Below, piece by piece: positions 12,632 through 24,973 of a stretch of 64,000 bases of DNA (its first letter is position 1; every line of letters begins with the position of its first letter). The DNA is from Diadema setosum. Its lineage: Eukaryota; Echinodermata; Echinoidea; Diadematoida; Diadematidae. The stretch is from positions 29,082,385-29,146,384 of the forward strand of contig CM067075.1 of assembly GCA_033980235.1 (NCBI GenBank). Direction: 5' to 3'. The notes beneath the pieces are model-generated. The model had not been told where the DNA came from. It saw only the letters and a list, made by a program, of their open reading frames with translations, and made no database searches. The translations under genes and the position numbers were made by a program.

Positions 12632-13139
12632 TACATAACCTCAACCCAGGGAGGTGGAAATCAACCGCAACATCGTGATACACAATTCTGTCGTCTTTTG
12701 TTCTTTTAGTTGCTTCACAGTTTGCAGCTTGTGTCAATATTGTACTATTTGTGCGCAACATGATCTACTCCACATATTATAGCTCAGATAACGACAAAAT
12801 GTGAGATCATCACATTTTTATAGTAAATTGTAATATTGTACAGGTCAACTGTATGTTGATGTTGATTGGGTTTGTGTTTCAATAGGTACAGTGTAACGTC
12901 GGAATGGGATAAATGTTTGAAATGTCTTTCACTTAATTTTGTACCCATGCCTAAGGGCAACAGTAAAATAATTGTTTTTGGGAGCCCTAGCCAATGTACT
13001 GTATTGCCTCCCTGCTCATACTTTGCGTTATATGTCAACTGTGTAGGCCCTACATGTATGTGGTATACGTCGACTGTGCCATTTCCTTGTGATGTATGAT
13101 ATGTAACTATTATTGTCATTTTCATTTGACTGAGTAAAT

Positions 13140-13220
13140 ATTGATAATAATGATGATATTAATACTGATAGTAATAACAATAATAGCAATGATTATAATA
13201 ATGATAATAACAATAATAAC

Positions 13221-13278
<58 letters not shown>

Positions 13279-13282
13279 TAAT
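13140..13282. repeat. (AAT)n microsatellite with ATG/AAC variants
   Basis: Trinucleotide repeat, purest at about 13222-13276, degrading into AATGAT and AACAAT at the left and GACGATG at the right. Confidence 0.85.
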
Positions 13283-13454
13283 GACGACGATGATGACGTC
13301 TCTGACATCGGAAACTCAGTCTAGCTACTGATATGCCTGAAGGCTATAATATACCTGTATATCCAGAATATTTGTGTTCTATTAAAGAGCACTTTGTAGC
13401 AGTGTTGCGCCATGACCATGCTTCTGTTACAACTACCAACATTTTGTGTGATAT

Positions 13455-13600
13455 TTCTGTGGCAACCACAAACATTTGTATACTTCTGTTGCAACCACAA
13501 ACATTTGTATACTTCTGTTGCAACCACAAACATTTGTATATTTCTGTTGCAACCACAAACATTTGTTTATTATTTCTGTTGCGACCACAAACATTGGTGA
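13455..13600. repeat. 29-bp minisatellite, five copies
   Basis: The unit begins TTCTGTTGCAACCACAAACA and continues TTTGTATAC. Starts fall at 13455, 13484 and onward at 29-bp spacing, with the last two copies diverged. Because 29 is not a multiple of 3, each open frame across it rotates through three peptide versions, so these are not proteins. Confidence 0.85.
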
Positions 13601-14799
13601 CAGTGAAAACGACTTCCCTGCATATTATGAAGTCATTAGACAACTTTAACATAGGTATGAACCTGCATGGAATAGGGGAGAACTGAACGAGAGTTCTATT
13701 TCCTGGTACTCCCATGGTAAGGGGAGGGTTGACCTAAAACGCGGTGAATGTCTGATGCTCTGACGCATTCAGTCTCAGCCCGTTAGTAACTCATGGCTAG
13801 TCATCAGCAGGATTAACTGCTGCTGTTATCCCGACCAAACAGCTGGTCTGCTAACCATTGCAGCACTTGCCTAGTTAGTATACTGTAGCTCTCAATGCAC
13901 CTCATCAAAAGCTCAAGCTCTGAGGAACCGGAGCACCGCGTTAACTCTATAAAATGCGCTAATTCGTATGTCAAAACTGACAATTGATTACTATATATAG
14001 AGATTGGGAAAATTGATATTCTGTTTTCATGTTTGTATTTAAAAGCGTTACAGAGAGAAATGACAGTAATAAGAATTTCACTTCATTTATAAGTCACTTA
14101 TCACATAAAAAAAATATGAGCGATATTTAAAGATATCATAATAATATGTTCATATATTCATATTTCCGGTTTTCACAACGGTCGCCCCCGTACGTGCCGT
14201 GGATCTATACATGGTATGACGTGTCTGTGTATTAATGTTCTGTTATTAAGCCATCCATACTGTACTTTGTGTAAGTGCTTTGATTCTTCTTTTATATATT
14301 GCTTTGTCCATGCTATGTTAGATATAAGTATATTTTTATTTTGGATTTTTTGACTGTCGGTTTGAGTGGAAATATATCATCATTAATAGTAAGATTAAGA
14401 TTCAAATTAAGATGAAGATTCTGCATGCTATAGTATAATACAATGTTATGCAGGGAAACTATTTCCAAGGGGTTTCCTGCGGTTGGTATCAAGGTCTATA
14501 ATGCCGACAGTAGTCAAAGTTTGTTATGAACACTTCTCCCACCGTCGTCGAATTGAATTCTGTAGATTTGGAGTAAAATTAAATGGACCAAAAGGTAGAT
14601 GCTTCATTCGAGCTACGGAATGTTCTGATTTCATGTTTTCATCTGAAAATGAAACAATGATCTGGAGTGATAGTGCTCACGACCTCTATGTAAATTAGAA
14701 GGGATGATTGGACCATCGACGCACCAGTATCCCATGCGACTAACACATTAATATTATAACCTCAATTATACGGTATCTTTACCAGTATACAATTGTATA

Positions 14800-15037
14800 C
14801 CTGGGGCACCGTGGCATTATGAGACACGTGACTCTCACTCGGAGGTTTCGAGTTCGAACCCCCAAGTGCTTTCGCCCTTAATGGACAAGGTGCACGTTTT
14901 TACCCCCCCCCCCCCCCCCCGTTCCTCTCGACCCATGTGTCTAATTGGGTATACTAATGGTAGTAATAATGGCAGGGTCCTCTAATTATAGAAACAGTCA
15001 TGGCAGTGTTGTTCACAGACACTTTATATACCCTGGA
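14800..15037 (+). repeat. tRNA-derived SINE, second copy
   Basis: B-box GAGTTCGAACC is at 14850-14860, after an A-box-like CACCGTGGCATTATGAG. The body matches the copy at 4706-5031 (cttaatggacaaggtgca, cctctcgaccca, aatggcaggg, ATACCCTGG) but contains an expanded C run (about 14904-14921). Confidence 0.75.
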
Positions 15038-18000
15038 TTTAAAAGAAAAAAAAAATCTTTCTTTATTATATGATGCACATTTATGACGGTTAAATTCTTT
15101 ATAATAATGCACGGTTGATGACTTAGCTGACGCACATGACTGCCTGATATATCACCGTTTGTAACACAAGATTGAGTGATAGCGGTAATAGTAATGACAA
15201 TAATAATAGTGGCAAATGACAATTTATATGACGCCAAATCCATTAAATGAATGCTCAAGGCCCACGCAAAGATGAAAATATATTTATAAAGGGGAAAAAA
15301 AAGATTGGAAAGTTCGGTTGTCATTATAAAACAAGTAAATTTATTTGGATTTGCAAACCAGTTAAAGAATTATCATGCGGTGACACCACTACACCATCTT
15401 ATATTTGGATAATGTGCATGCATTCGATATTACAGCTTTTTATATTTATTTAAAAACAAACAACCCATAAACTTCCGTGACCTTTTTTTTTTTTTTTTGG
15501 CTCGATTTGTATAGTGACGCGTCGGTTGAATTCTGTTATACAACTAGTTTGATCGGTGTTGAGTTTGTATTCTTAATCTTGCGAGTCACTTTGACAGGGA
15601 ATGCCATTTCACTTTGTCAAACCGGAAATGTCTGCCAAGAAGTATTGATGCACTTGCTCTTTTCTCCATCGCATTGAGCGTCATTATGCTCTCACTGAAT
15701 ACGTTATCTATTAACCGGAACTTGAAATTATAGGATCGTCATTAACGACTTGAGTTACCCGTAGTGTAACTCTAGAAGTTCTCTATAGGAGCGGATATCC
15801 CATCACTTCCTTTCCATAATTGACATGCAAATGATCCGATGTGGAATGACTTGTATATAGAATACTGCTCCCTGGTGTATAGTTGACGCGTCTGACAATA
15901 TTATCCTGAAGTGTACACGAAGTTCCCGTGCTTACAGGTGCGGATGGGGGGAGAGACAGCGGTCGATCAACCGGGCAGTTATACCACAAGTTTATGGATT
16001 ACAAAATATAGTTTCCATCGGGGGCGATATCATTCACCTGTATCTTAAAGTTGCTTGGAGAGGTATTATTTCAATACCTGGATTCCAGTCTGCATGCTCC
16101 ATTTGTATACGTATGCTCAGGTAAGACTCGGGCAATCCTTTCAGGAACAGAGTGACATGTACAATGCACATAATTTGAATACGTTTGTAAGTGGTGGTCT
16201 GTATGCTTGAAGACTTCAGGAAAGGTTGTGCAAGTTAGTACATACATTGAGATTGGCAATTGTTCTTCAGTCCTTGCCCCAGAGTTAATCGCCTTTAGTA
16301 ATGTGATATATGGAAACGGTAGTATTAGTAATGTGATATGAAACAGTAGTCCCACGTAATGCGCATCCGTGTCTGTTCTCTCCTATCCGTGCAATACTAA
16401 ACCAGAAATTTGGAATTTCGTTTCAGTGATGAGATTCATGAGTAGCATTATCACGCTACTACACGAGAACATGCTATGGCGTGATATCATGTTTGTTTCA
16501 TAAGCCCGTACATAAAAGGCCGCCGCACACTATACGACTTTCGGTCACACGACTAACAGACTTTGGATCCGAAATTATCCCATTAGCCTGAGAATAAACA
16601 CGCTTGTTTATTTCAGATCCAAACTCGTTTAGTCGTGCGACGAAAGTTGTATAGTATGCGACGAGCTTTAGCCATTTAGCTGTATCGTGGATATTGTTGG
16701 TCGGGAATTGTTCGATGTAAGACACAGCAGAAACGTCCTTCCGGAGACGGGAAATTTGCGTTATATCTGTTTAGTTTGTTTTGACAGACTTGAACGGATG
16801 GCAAGCTCATTGTGGATAAACTTTAACCTAACCTTACGCAAGGTTGACTTGTTTTAAAGTCGCTTTACTTATACCTTTCAGAAAAATCCCCCTCCAAAAA
16901 AAAAAAAGAGAGCATATAACTGCTATAGTACTCATGAACTACGACCTGATAATAGCGTAATACCATCATGCCAATACGACTCGTGAAGGCGCGTCAGCTC
17001 CCGCCGGGCCAGTGTTTGAAGTGTCACCAGATAAAATTATGAAAAACTTCTTTTACTAGAAGACAATTGTGTCATGCATCGGGTATCATATTATCATATA
17101 TAATAGGCCCTATATGTCATATCATATATTATTTCATATCATATCATATATCATATATCATATCACTATCATTATCATTATCATTATCATCATCATTATC
17201 ATTATCATTATCATCAGGTCACGTCACTTGTCATGTCATGTCATGCCATGTAATGTGATATGATGATATACAACGTATTAATGTAGGCAATAATAGTTCA
17301 TGATCAAGTGTACGTACATAATTTCTGTGGTTTGTAGTACGCTCGTCCTCCTGTAAACATTCCCCATAAGAATATAGGCTGACATTAAGAGCACAAAATT
17401 GTAATGCTCTTAATTGGGCCGACCGTGAATCGCCCAGAAATACGTCTCCTCGTAAGCCTAGTGGATTTCAGAAAATGACTCTTGCGTTCATATCATAATA
17501 CTCTCGAGCTTTTATTACTGAAGTTGTAAACGCAGTAAGAATCACTCCTCTTAATATACGCCAGCTTTAAGTCAAGCTAGAGTGCCAAATACAAATGCAG
17601 GAAATGCAGTCCGAATTAGGGGATGCATTAAAATGGCAAAAATCAAAACCACCAATGTTATTTATGGTCTATTTGTAGACTGATGTCTGTATGACTCAAA
17701 ATTGAAATGTAATTCCTTCGCACATTTTGATCCTTCGAACGTGTCATGCTTGATGTTGGGCTTTTAGTGATTGTTTTTTTTTTATTATTATTATGGACTT
17801 TTTGTGTTGGTTTCAATATCATGGGTACAGTAATTGACTCATCAAATCAAGCAATTTCGACTCTTGATGTAAATTTTATTAGTCATTAATAATTTGATTG
17901 CTTTTCGAAACAATGCAAAGTAAAACATTCATGTAATTTGATATTGAAGGTTGCAAAATTGGGGAATTCATGTTTGGAGAAAACTGCTTATAATGACTTT

Positions 18001-18565
18001 ACTTATGACATCTGATTCAACCAGACTAGTACTTGATGTCAAATACACTAATCTATAAGCGAAATCAAATTAAAAAATAAGTCATTTGCTTGTATTTCTT
18101 TTTTTTTGGGGGGGGGAGGGGGGGGAGAGGATAATTGTGATGAGTTTTTCTTACCTTAAAAAAAAAAAGAGTTTTGTCTTTTGTTTTTATTTTCGTTTTT
18201 TGTTTATTGACTTATGTGCCGAAGGTCGAGTAAGTGGGATTATTAGTATTGTATATTCTATTTCGACGCCTACTTTCGCACCCGGATTATATGCTAGAAC
18301 TACAGCGTAGAGGTTCAGGAATGAGCGGATCTACTGCATTGGTTCACTGATACATTAGAATTGAAACAAAACAAATAACTTGGAAGAGGCATAATTTCCT
18401 AGTATAGGGTCCCGGTCTGTGTAAGACCGCCGTAATAGAAAGTACAGGTAAATAATAAAATATACTGACAAAGTATGCTTTGATTATTCATGTTGATTCA
18501 TGTTGAAAAGAAGAAAAAATTATCTCTTAAACAAAAGCTTCTTTGTCTCGCTCTATTTATCGCAG
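15038..18565. other. Gene-free region upstream of the glycosyltransferase exon
   Basis: I see no supported coding exon. A MITE lies at 16516-16670, (ATC/ATT)n and CATGT-type simple repeats at about 17080-17265, and G and A runs at 18108-18170. A non-coding 5' exon of the glycosyltransferase may lie here, but I cannot place it. Confidence 0.5.
16516..16670. mobile_element. Short foldback MITE
   Basis: The left arm contains CGCACACTATACGACTTTCG and CACACGACTAA. The right arm carries the reverse complement (TTTAGTCGTGCGACGAAAGT, then TATAGTATGCGACGAGC). Arms are about 37 bp, the loop about 75 bp, and the total about 155 bp. There is no coding capacity. Confidence 0.7.
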
Positions 18566-18610
18566 GTCTCTCATGCTTTTGATGGACGCTGGAACGCCGT
18601 TCCTGATGCA
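18566..18610 (+). other. 5' UTR end of the glycosyltransferase exon, after a probable splice acceptor
   Basis: A pyrimidine-rich tract ending 'ctatttatcgcag' gives a good acceptor at 18564-18565, so the exon probably begins at 18566. The open frame continues upstream to an ATG at 18500, but that part lies on the intron side of the acceptor and is unlikely to be translated. Confidence 0.5.
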
Positions 18611-18638
18611 ATGTCGGAATACTCTGGTGAGTACCTGA
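18573..18638 (+). promoter_or_regulatory. Upstream ORF overlapping the glycosyltransferase start
   Basis: An ATG at 18573, in a different frame, opens 21 codons and stops at TGA 18636-18638, beyond the proposed start at 18611. If the transcript begins at or before 18566, this uORF would reduce initiation at the main ATG. The arrangement is seen directly; regulation is inferred. Confidence 0.35.
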
Positions 18639-19861
18639 GGGTACTGCAACAGTTGACGACGGCATGGACGAGACATCGCCGCATCAAACTCTCCTTCGTC
18701 GTCATGATCCTGGTCAACGCCTGCCTCTATCTCGTGATCTACAGCGGGCGAAAGGAGGTGGTCAGCGGGCGCGAAGTCGCCACCTCGAAGCCGCGCGACG
18801 GTGCCGGGGTATCGACGCGCGATCTCGGACAGGTGCGTTGCGGTGGGGCAGACGTGGTGAAGGACGTGGTGCGCCACCATGGGGCCAACGCCGAGGAACA
18901 CATGGACAAGCTGTGTAGGGGTACCAGCGAGGGAGCGACGACGGCAAAGTCACGTGGTCTCTTCTCGTGGATCCTGGGTTGGTTCGGCGCCGGAAACAGT
19001 ACCAAAGCGCGCAAGAGTCTAAGCGCGTCGCATGACTACAAATTAGTACTGAATCAGCGCGATGTGTGTAGGACTAGCAGTACCAATGGCACCGAAGTGT
19101 TTCTCCTCGTGTGCGTCTTCACCGTGCACGCGAATTTCGAGAAACGGAAGGCCATTCGCGAAACATGGGGCTCGCAGAAGCTCATCAACGATAAACGAAT
19201 AGTGACGCTCTTCATGCTGGGAAAGTCTAGCAACGCCTTTCATCAGAAACTCGTCGAGCTGGAGAGCAGGAGGCATGGAGATATCCTGATGGAGGACTTC
19301 GTGGACGCCTACCATAATTTGACCCTCAAAACAATCATGACGATGAAGTGGGCGAGTCAGTACTGTTCGAACGCGCAGTACGTAATGAAGACTGATGACG
19401 ACATGTATGTGAACTACAAAATGCTCATCACCCATCTGACGGATCCCGGCACGCCACCCACGAACTACTTTGTCGGAAGCAAATTCTCCGGCAACGCGCC
19501 GATCAGGAATCCCAAGAGCAAGTGGTACGTCCCGCGCAAATTGTACCCGAACACGAAATACCCGTCGTTCTGCTCCGGCACCGGCTACGTCATGTCCGGC
19601 GACGTGCCGGGGCGCGCGTACAACATGTCCCTGCGCACGCGCTACCTCTACTTGGAGGACGTGTACATGGGGCTGTGCATGAAGAAGCTGAAGATCAACA
19701 TGACGGGCCACACGGGGTTCCACATCGACAATCAGCCGTACAAGTACTGCGCCTACAAGCGGCTCATCACCACGCACGGGAAGACGACCACGGAGATGTA
19801 CCGCATCTGGGAGGACCAGCGGTCGCGTGGCAACACGCGCTGCATCGGGGTCAAATCGTAG
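18611..19861 (+). CDS. Beta-1,3-galactosyltransferase-like enzyme, GT31 family, type II membrane protein
   Basis: Predicted to transfer a sugar (galactose or N-acetylglucosamine) from a UDP-sugar in beta-1,3 linkage to glycoprotein or glycolipid acceptors in the Golgi. From Met 18611 the protein has 416 residues: a short basic cytoplasmic tail, one membrane anchor (residues about 27-44), a poorly conserved stem, then the catalytic domain from about residue 160. GT31 hallmarks are visible: RKAIRETWG (179-187), a GDILMEDFVDAYHNLTLKT block (about 223-241), the metal-binding DDD of the DxD motif (262-264), a YPSFCSGTGYV segment (about 317-327) and EDVYMG (349-354). There are five N-glycosylation sequons (129, 159, 236, 338, 363). 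The whole frame is in one exon, as in many GT31 genes. It is much more GC-rich than its flanks. Acceptor specificity cannot be read from the sequence; a beta-1,3-GlcNAc-transferase is the main alternative. Confidence 0.93.
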   Translation: MSEYSGEYLRVLQQLTTAWTRHRRIKLSFVVMILVNACLYLVIYSGRKEVVSGREVATSKPRDGAGVSTRDLGQVRCGGADVVKDVVRHHGANAEEHMDKLCRGTSEGATTAKSRGLFSWILGWFGAGNSTKARKSLSASHDYKLVLNQRDVCRTSSTNGTEVFLLVCVFTVHANFEKRKAIRETWGSQKLINDKRIVTLFMLGKSSNAFHQKLVELESRRHGDILMEDFVDAYHNLTLKTIMTMKWASQYCSNAQYVMKTDDDMYVNYKMLITHLTDPGTPPTNYFVGSKFSGNAPIRNPKSKWYVPRKLYPNTKYPSFCSGTGYVMSGDVPGRAYNMSLRTRYLYLEDVYMGLCMKKLKINMTGHTGFHIDNQPYKYCAYKRLITTHGKTTTEMYRIWEDQRSRGNTRCIGVKS

Positions 19862-22800
19862 CACAGGGTCATATACCTCTGCATTCGATAGAGGTTAACA
19901 AGCAGAGAGGCAAACCTGACGAATAATTGCACAGGCTGACTATAATTGGATGTGGCGCCTTAATGTTGGATAACTGTGAGATGATCCGGTCTCTACATCC
20001 GTTCGCTTTCAATCATATCACGATTATAATAATCGAGTTGTTCAAGTGTGTTTCTTTCGTATCATGGTATTATGCAGAGTTTAAAGTTCTATAAAGTATT
20101 GAGAAGCGCGCAATAAGCCTCCCGAAATGTGGGAGTATGAAGCTAAAACTTTAGAGTAAAAGGTCACAATTTACATTGTTATCAGTGATATGAAAAGCAA
20201 GTTTTCTTTCCAATGTACGATGGGGAAAGACCTGGCAAGTATTAAAAGGTCAGATGCCAAGGTTTAAGGATTTTACAGTACCATCAGCCAGTGACAATTT
20301 CAATAAGTTACAACACAAAACACACAGTTATTCACATTACCAGAATTCATGAAGACATATTTAAGACACAGTTAAGTCATAACGTAAGAAAATTATCGAA
20401 AGATCAATGTGAATTTGATGTTCACTTTAAACAGTGAACAAGATAGTTTGATGAATATTTGAATAACTTTCGCTGGAGTTCATGATAAGCTCTCCCCCCC
20501 CCCCCCCATCTTTTTAATCTTCTTGCCGACAAAATGTGTGAACAGAAGCGTAAGTGTTAACAAACAGCAATATCCCCATACGCCCAAACAGCCACAAAAC
20601 CAGCCTTGTTAACACTGTAATGACACACCCGTCATCGCCGATAATCTCCGGCGAGACGATTACAGTATCGTTGATATTTCCGCATACGTCATCATGCACA
20701 ACAGGGTGAATCAGTACACAGAACTTTAAGGGGTATTGGGAAATCAGCTGATTTTCTCATTTCTGTTTGGTTACAATGTACACTTAGTCAACCGTGTGTG
20801 AAAGTTTACTTAGACATTGAAAGTCTTTTCCTTTTCCTTTTATTTTGTTTTATTCAGCCTAATGGACTCTGTATATTGTACTTGAGGCTTATCTGGCTTT
20901 GTCAGATAACTGATCTAATTACTTAGTAGTTTAATTCCGTTCTGATCTATGGTTTACCAGGAATTATGGGTAACATCATTTAAGCATCCTTTGAGTATGA
21001 TTACGATTATAAACATGATTTCGAATGATGCTGATTGTGATTTTGAATGATTATGGTTGCAGTTATGATTATGATGAAGAATGTGATTGTGATTATATTT
21101 TAAGTTGATTGTGATTTTAAATGTGATTTTGATTACGTGTATAATTATGATGCTACATGATTGTGACATCACTTTGATAATATTATCGCGATATGTTAGG
21201 CACATCAATGTGATATGATACCAGACTTGACGTAGCTTTGACTTTGTGCGATGTTTGAAAGATATACTGACGGAGAACAAGAACGAAAACGAAATGCAGT
21301 GCCCCTCGCAGATAATATTCAATCATCCCTTTGAGCTGGACTGTTGGCAGAATATCTACCAACGCTGAAAAGACGTGCAGAATAGATTGAAATCGGGTCA
21401 ATCATCAAACTAGCAGAGTTTCGATGGGGATCTTTTTAGCTGACAAAATAATAACAATCGATGCAGTATCATTCTTTTGATCTGTTTTCACTTATGACCT
21501 CTGCACCATAAAACATTTATACACCATGCAGAATTCATACTTCTACATGGCTGCCAGAATTAAAATACTTATGTAATCCAAATTTGTGTGCAACAAATGA
21601 GGCGATGAAGTTAACATTTAATTGATGGGAAAGGCTGAAGCGTCCAAAGGGCACGGTGTCTCACAGCTATCCTGAAGACTTTAGAGTATACTGTGACATA
21701 AGGCAGACTATCTCGGGCGAAGTAGCTGAGGAAGAAAAGGCTGGGATAAGAAAGTGTCATACTTAATTCTTTATTTGATTTGATGTGATGTGATGTGATG
21801 TGATGTGATGTGATGTGATGTAATGTGATGTGATGTGATGTGATGTGATGTGATGTGATGTGATGTGATGTGATGTGACGTGATGTGATGTGATGTGATT
21901 TCCTTTCTGCATTCCTTTTTCGTGCAAGAATATAAAACAAAGGCAGTTGAACAAAGTTATTATTGAATGTAATGTTTGAAACTAACAGTTAGAATGCATT
22001 GAACATGTAAATGACTGACTTAAATGTGCAGCATCGTTTTCTTGGTTATGCAAAACGAAAGCGAGCAGGTTGTCATTATATGCATATTAAAACTCAAGAT
22101 TTCACGTATCTGTGGTTCAAGAGACAAATTAAGCAAATCTACAGGGTAGTAGAAATGTAGGAGACCATTATCACTATTTTAATCATTTTTCTCTTAATGA
22201 CAATGTTATGAGACATATATATACAATGATTAGTGATCATCAGGGGCGGACTGCTGGCGGGCTGGATAATTTCCAGACTGACACTTGCATGTGTAGCAAT
22301 ACAAGAAGCATGGCTTTAGGATGGGATGGGTGCAATCAAACGTCAGATCTGATAGTAAGGCAGTCGATTAGATGTTTTCAAATAACTTTTCTTGTCGACA
22401 ACACCAAGGTAGACGTTCGCCGTATATATCGGATACAGTTATCGGACATAGGTTAAGTTCATCACGTACTCTCACAGGATCTGCCGGCGTACTGCTAGCT
22501 TTTAGTAGAGCTATCAGGAAATTTCCAAACAAGGATAGCACCACCAGAGCCCTAAGAAATCTGTCGACAGACTGACAACACTGCCGATTATCCCTCTGAA
22601 ATAGAAATGTGTACAGTGTCTAGTTTCTTAGATCATGGTTTTCACCCCGTGCCTCTTTCCCGGCCTCCTCTTCGAAATCTCGTGCAATATATGAGCGGGT
22701 AGAACTCGCACGGAAAACGAACAAAGATCAACAACAACAGCAGCAGCAGAACGTGATATTACCCATGATCGTTAAATAGAAGATACACTGTTTCTTTTAA

Positions 22801-23898
22801 GTTTTAATGAGAGTAAGTTAAGTACAGTGAACCTCGCCTAAGTTGAATATTTGGATATGTCAGAGAAATGTTTCCCCAGATGGATATAAACATGTGTCAA
22901 TTCCATTGTGTATAAGTTGAAATTCACTCAAGTTGAAGGATTTTCCGGTCCCTTTGGATTCGACTGCTGTAGAGGCGGGGTTGGCTGTATGTATACTGCC
23001 TGCAGAATGTACAGTAATGTAAGGGAACACTCTTCAATGTTTTGTCTGTGTAACTTGTTGAGAAAAAGTTACAAAACATTGTATAAGGCCTTGACCAATT
23101 ATACATGTATAGCAAGCACTCAACATGCTCAAATGCACTGTGAAGACCCACAGACGCTGAATACCGATTTGTATTTCACAATGTATGATATTGATATGAC
23201 GTATAGGCTCGTATAGCTACGCATGAATCTAATCGTTTCAGTATTATTTCGATCAATGCAATGAACAAATTGATGTGTCGAAGCATGAGAAACCAAGCGC
23301 AGGAATTTATCGAGTAAAGGCATATTACACATGTATGATCAAAATACCAATGTGATTTGTCACCTAACCATATTCTCAGAGAAGTATATAAACATATGCT
23401 TTCGTTGGTTTATTTTCCAGGTACAGGTTTAATACCTATAAAATATTATGCACGTGATAACGTTATAGACTTTTGCAGCTCACAATGACTATCGTAGTTG
23501 CTGCGTATAGTATGTAGGGCCTATGCAGCCTAAGCGAATTTTATTAAGTTATGGTAGTAATGCAAACGATTCGGTCTTGCATTTCGTGTTTCTAATTCAC
23601 TACAGTAAAATTGAAAGTCGTGATAACTGTTAAATAAAGTGAAGCATATCAAATCATAAAGGGGAGGGGGAAGTATTTCTAAGACACGTGCGTGATAAAT
23701 AAAAAGGACAAAACAAATTGTAAACAAACAGAATATATAGTACAGCCGTACACAGATCATAAATTTGGTGTACGCCTATACATGTATTAAGAGCTCCGAA
23801 TTTCTTTTGTTTGCTTTGATTTTTTTTTTAGTCAAAGGTATAATGATGACCTGTGATAACCAGCTAACACAGAGCTGCGTAATCTTGCAAACTAGTAT
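19862..23898. other. 3' region of the glycosyltransferase gene and gene-free DNA
   Basis: The 3' UTR must begin at 19862, but I see no convincing AATAAA in the first few hundred bases, so its end is unplaced. The rest holds a C run at 20496-20509, imperfect TGATTATGATT-type repeats at about 20996-21150, a (TGATG)n array at 21777-21899, and near 22826 an 'acagtgaacctcgcctaagt' stretch that resembles a pogo/Tigger-type transposon end. No coding exon is supported. Confidence 0.5.
21777..21899. repeat. (TGATG)n pentanucleotide microsatellite, about 24 copies
   Basis: Nearly pure 5-bp tandem array with rare changes (one TAATG, one TGACG). Frames through it translate as HITSH-type repeats and are rejected as genes. 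Confidence 0.9.
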
Positions 23899-24475
23899 GA
23901 AAGGAAACCAAAACCGAAGTATGAATTTGGATTGAGTGAAAGTAGCAATATTAGTAGATCATATCAGCTGAAGTTTGATGAAAATCGGACAGTCGATTCA
24001 AAAGCTATGAATTTTGAATTTTCAGCGCAGTAATTGCTGGATAAGGAGACTGCTACCGTTCATGACGTCATTGTGGACAACAATATAAAGAAAATATATG
24101 GAGAATTGCACAAAATTTCATTTTTCATGGAAAGTACAAATTCCATCGACGAGTTACTGACATATGTTAAAGGTAATATAATTCCCTCTGCTTTCAGAAA
24201 GAGGTAAGCCAAGTGCTCTTTTATAATGCTAAAAATAGGTGAAAATAATCATGTTGAATTTTCTTTGTTTTCTGTATATTATTATTGTCCACAATGATGT
24301 CATGAACTGTAGTAGTAGTCTCCTTGTCCAGCGATGGCAGCGCCAAAACTTTAAAAATTCATAACTTTTGAACGGAACGTCCAATTTTCATGAAAATTTC
24401 ACTCATGAGATATTACTGCTAATATTGCTGCTTTCACTTAATCCACATTTATATTTGTGTTTTGTTTTCCTTTAA
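23899..24475. mobile_element. Foldback MITE, family F, full copy
   Basis: The left end (AAAGGAAACCAAAAC) and right end (TGTTTTGTTTTCCTTTAA) are inverted. Inside, 'gattgagtgaaagtagcaat' pairs with its complement near 24416-24445, and 'aatcggacagtcgattcaaa' with 'gaacggaacgtccaatttt'. Arms are at least 150 bp and the total about 577 bp. The layout is the same as the copy at 57612-58150. It is non-coding. Confidence 0.75.
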
Positions 24476-24973
24476 AGTCAGCTTTCCACAGAACATATCG
24501 AACACCGCCCTAAAGTCCGTTATGGACTATTACAATAACAGCCGACATGTTATGCTGTATTATACGTCCTTGCCCATGCATGACCCTGCCTCACTATTAC
24601 GTGAAATTTGCCAATTGGTCATGCATAACCTTTATTATATAGCTCACATGGTGAGTAAATAACCCATTCCTTATTGCTGCAGCAATGCCGGTGTGTGTGT
24701 GCCATTAGTAACTGACAATTGTTTGTTATGTGATTTTGACTTTGACCGTGGCTTGTTGTATAAACCATGATGTAAACCAACAGAGACTTAATTGTGTTTT
24801 CTTTGTTACTTCACAGTTTGCGTTTTGTTGTTGTGGGGTTACTTCAGAAATTGTTAGCCGTCGTATGCACATTGTTGTAATTCAATGCAATTAACCCTAT
24901 CTATGCCAGGGACTTTTGACAGTGCACATGTGTACAATGCTTTTATGTTTTTGTTTTCGGTTTTTGTTTTTTT

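Noticed and set aside
13333..13715. 117- and 123-codon frames on opposite strands
   Set aside because: Both read through the 29-bp minisatellite in rotating frames.
18500..18610. N-terminal extension of the glycosyltransferase to Met 18500
   Set aside because: It crosses a good splice acceptor at 18564-18565, and the extension would precede the normal short cytoplasmic tail of a type II enzyme.
19043..19864. 273-codon open frame on the - strand
   Set aside because: Antisense shadow of the GT31 catalytic domain, produced by its GC-rich codon use; no family features.
22826..22950. Pogo/Tigger-type transposon end (acagtgaacctcgcctaagt)
   Set aside because: Only a single terminus-like word is seen; no matching inverted end or transposase could be located nearby.
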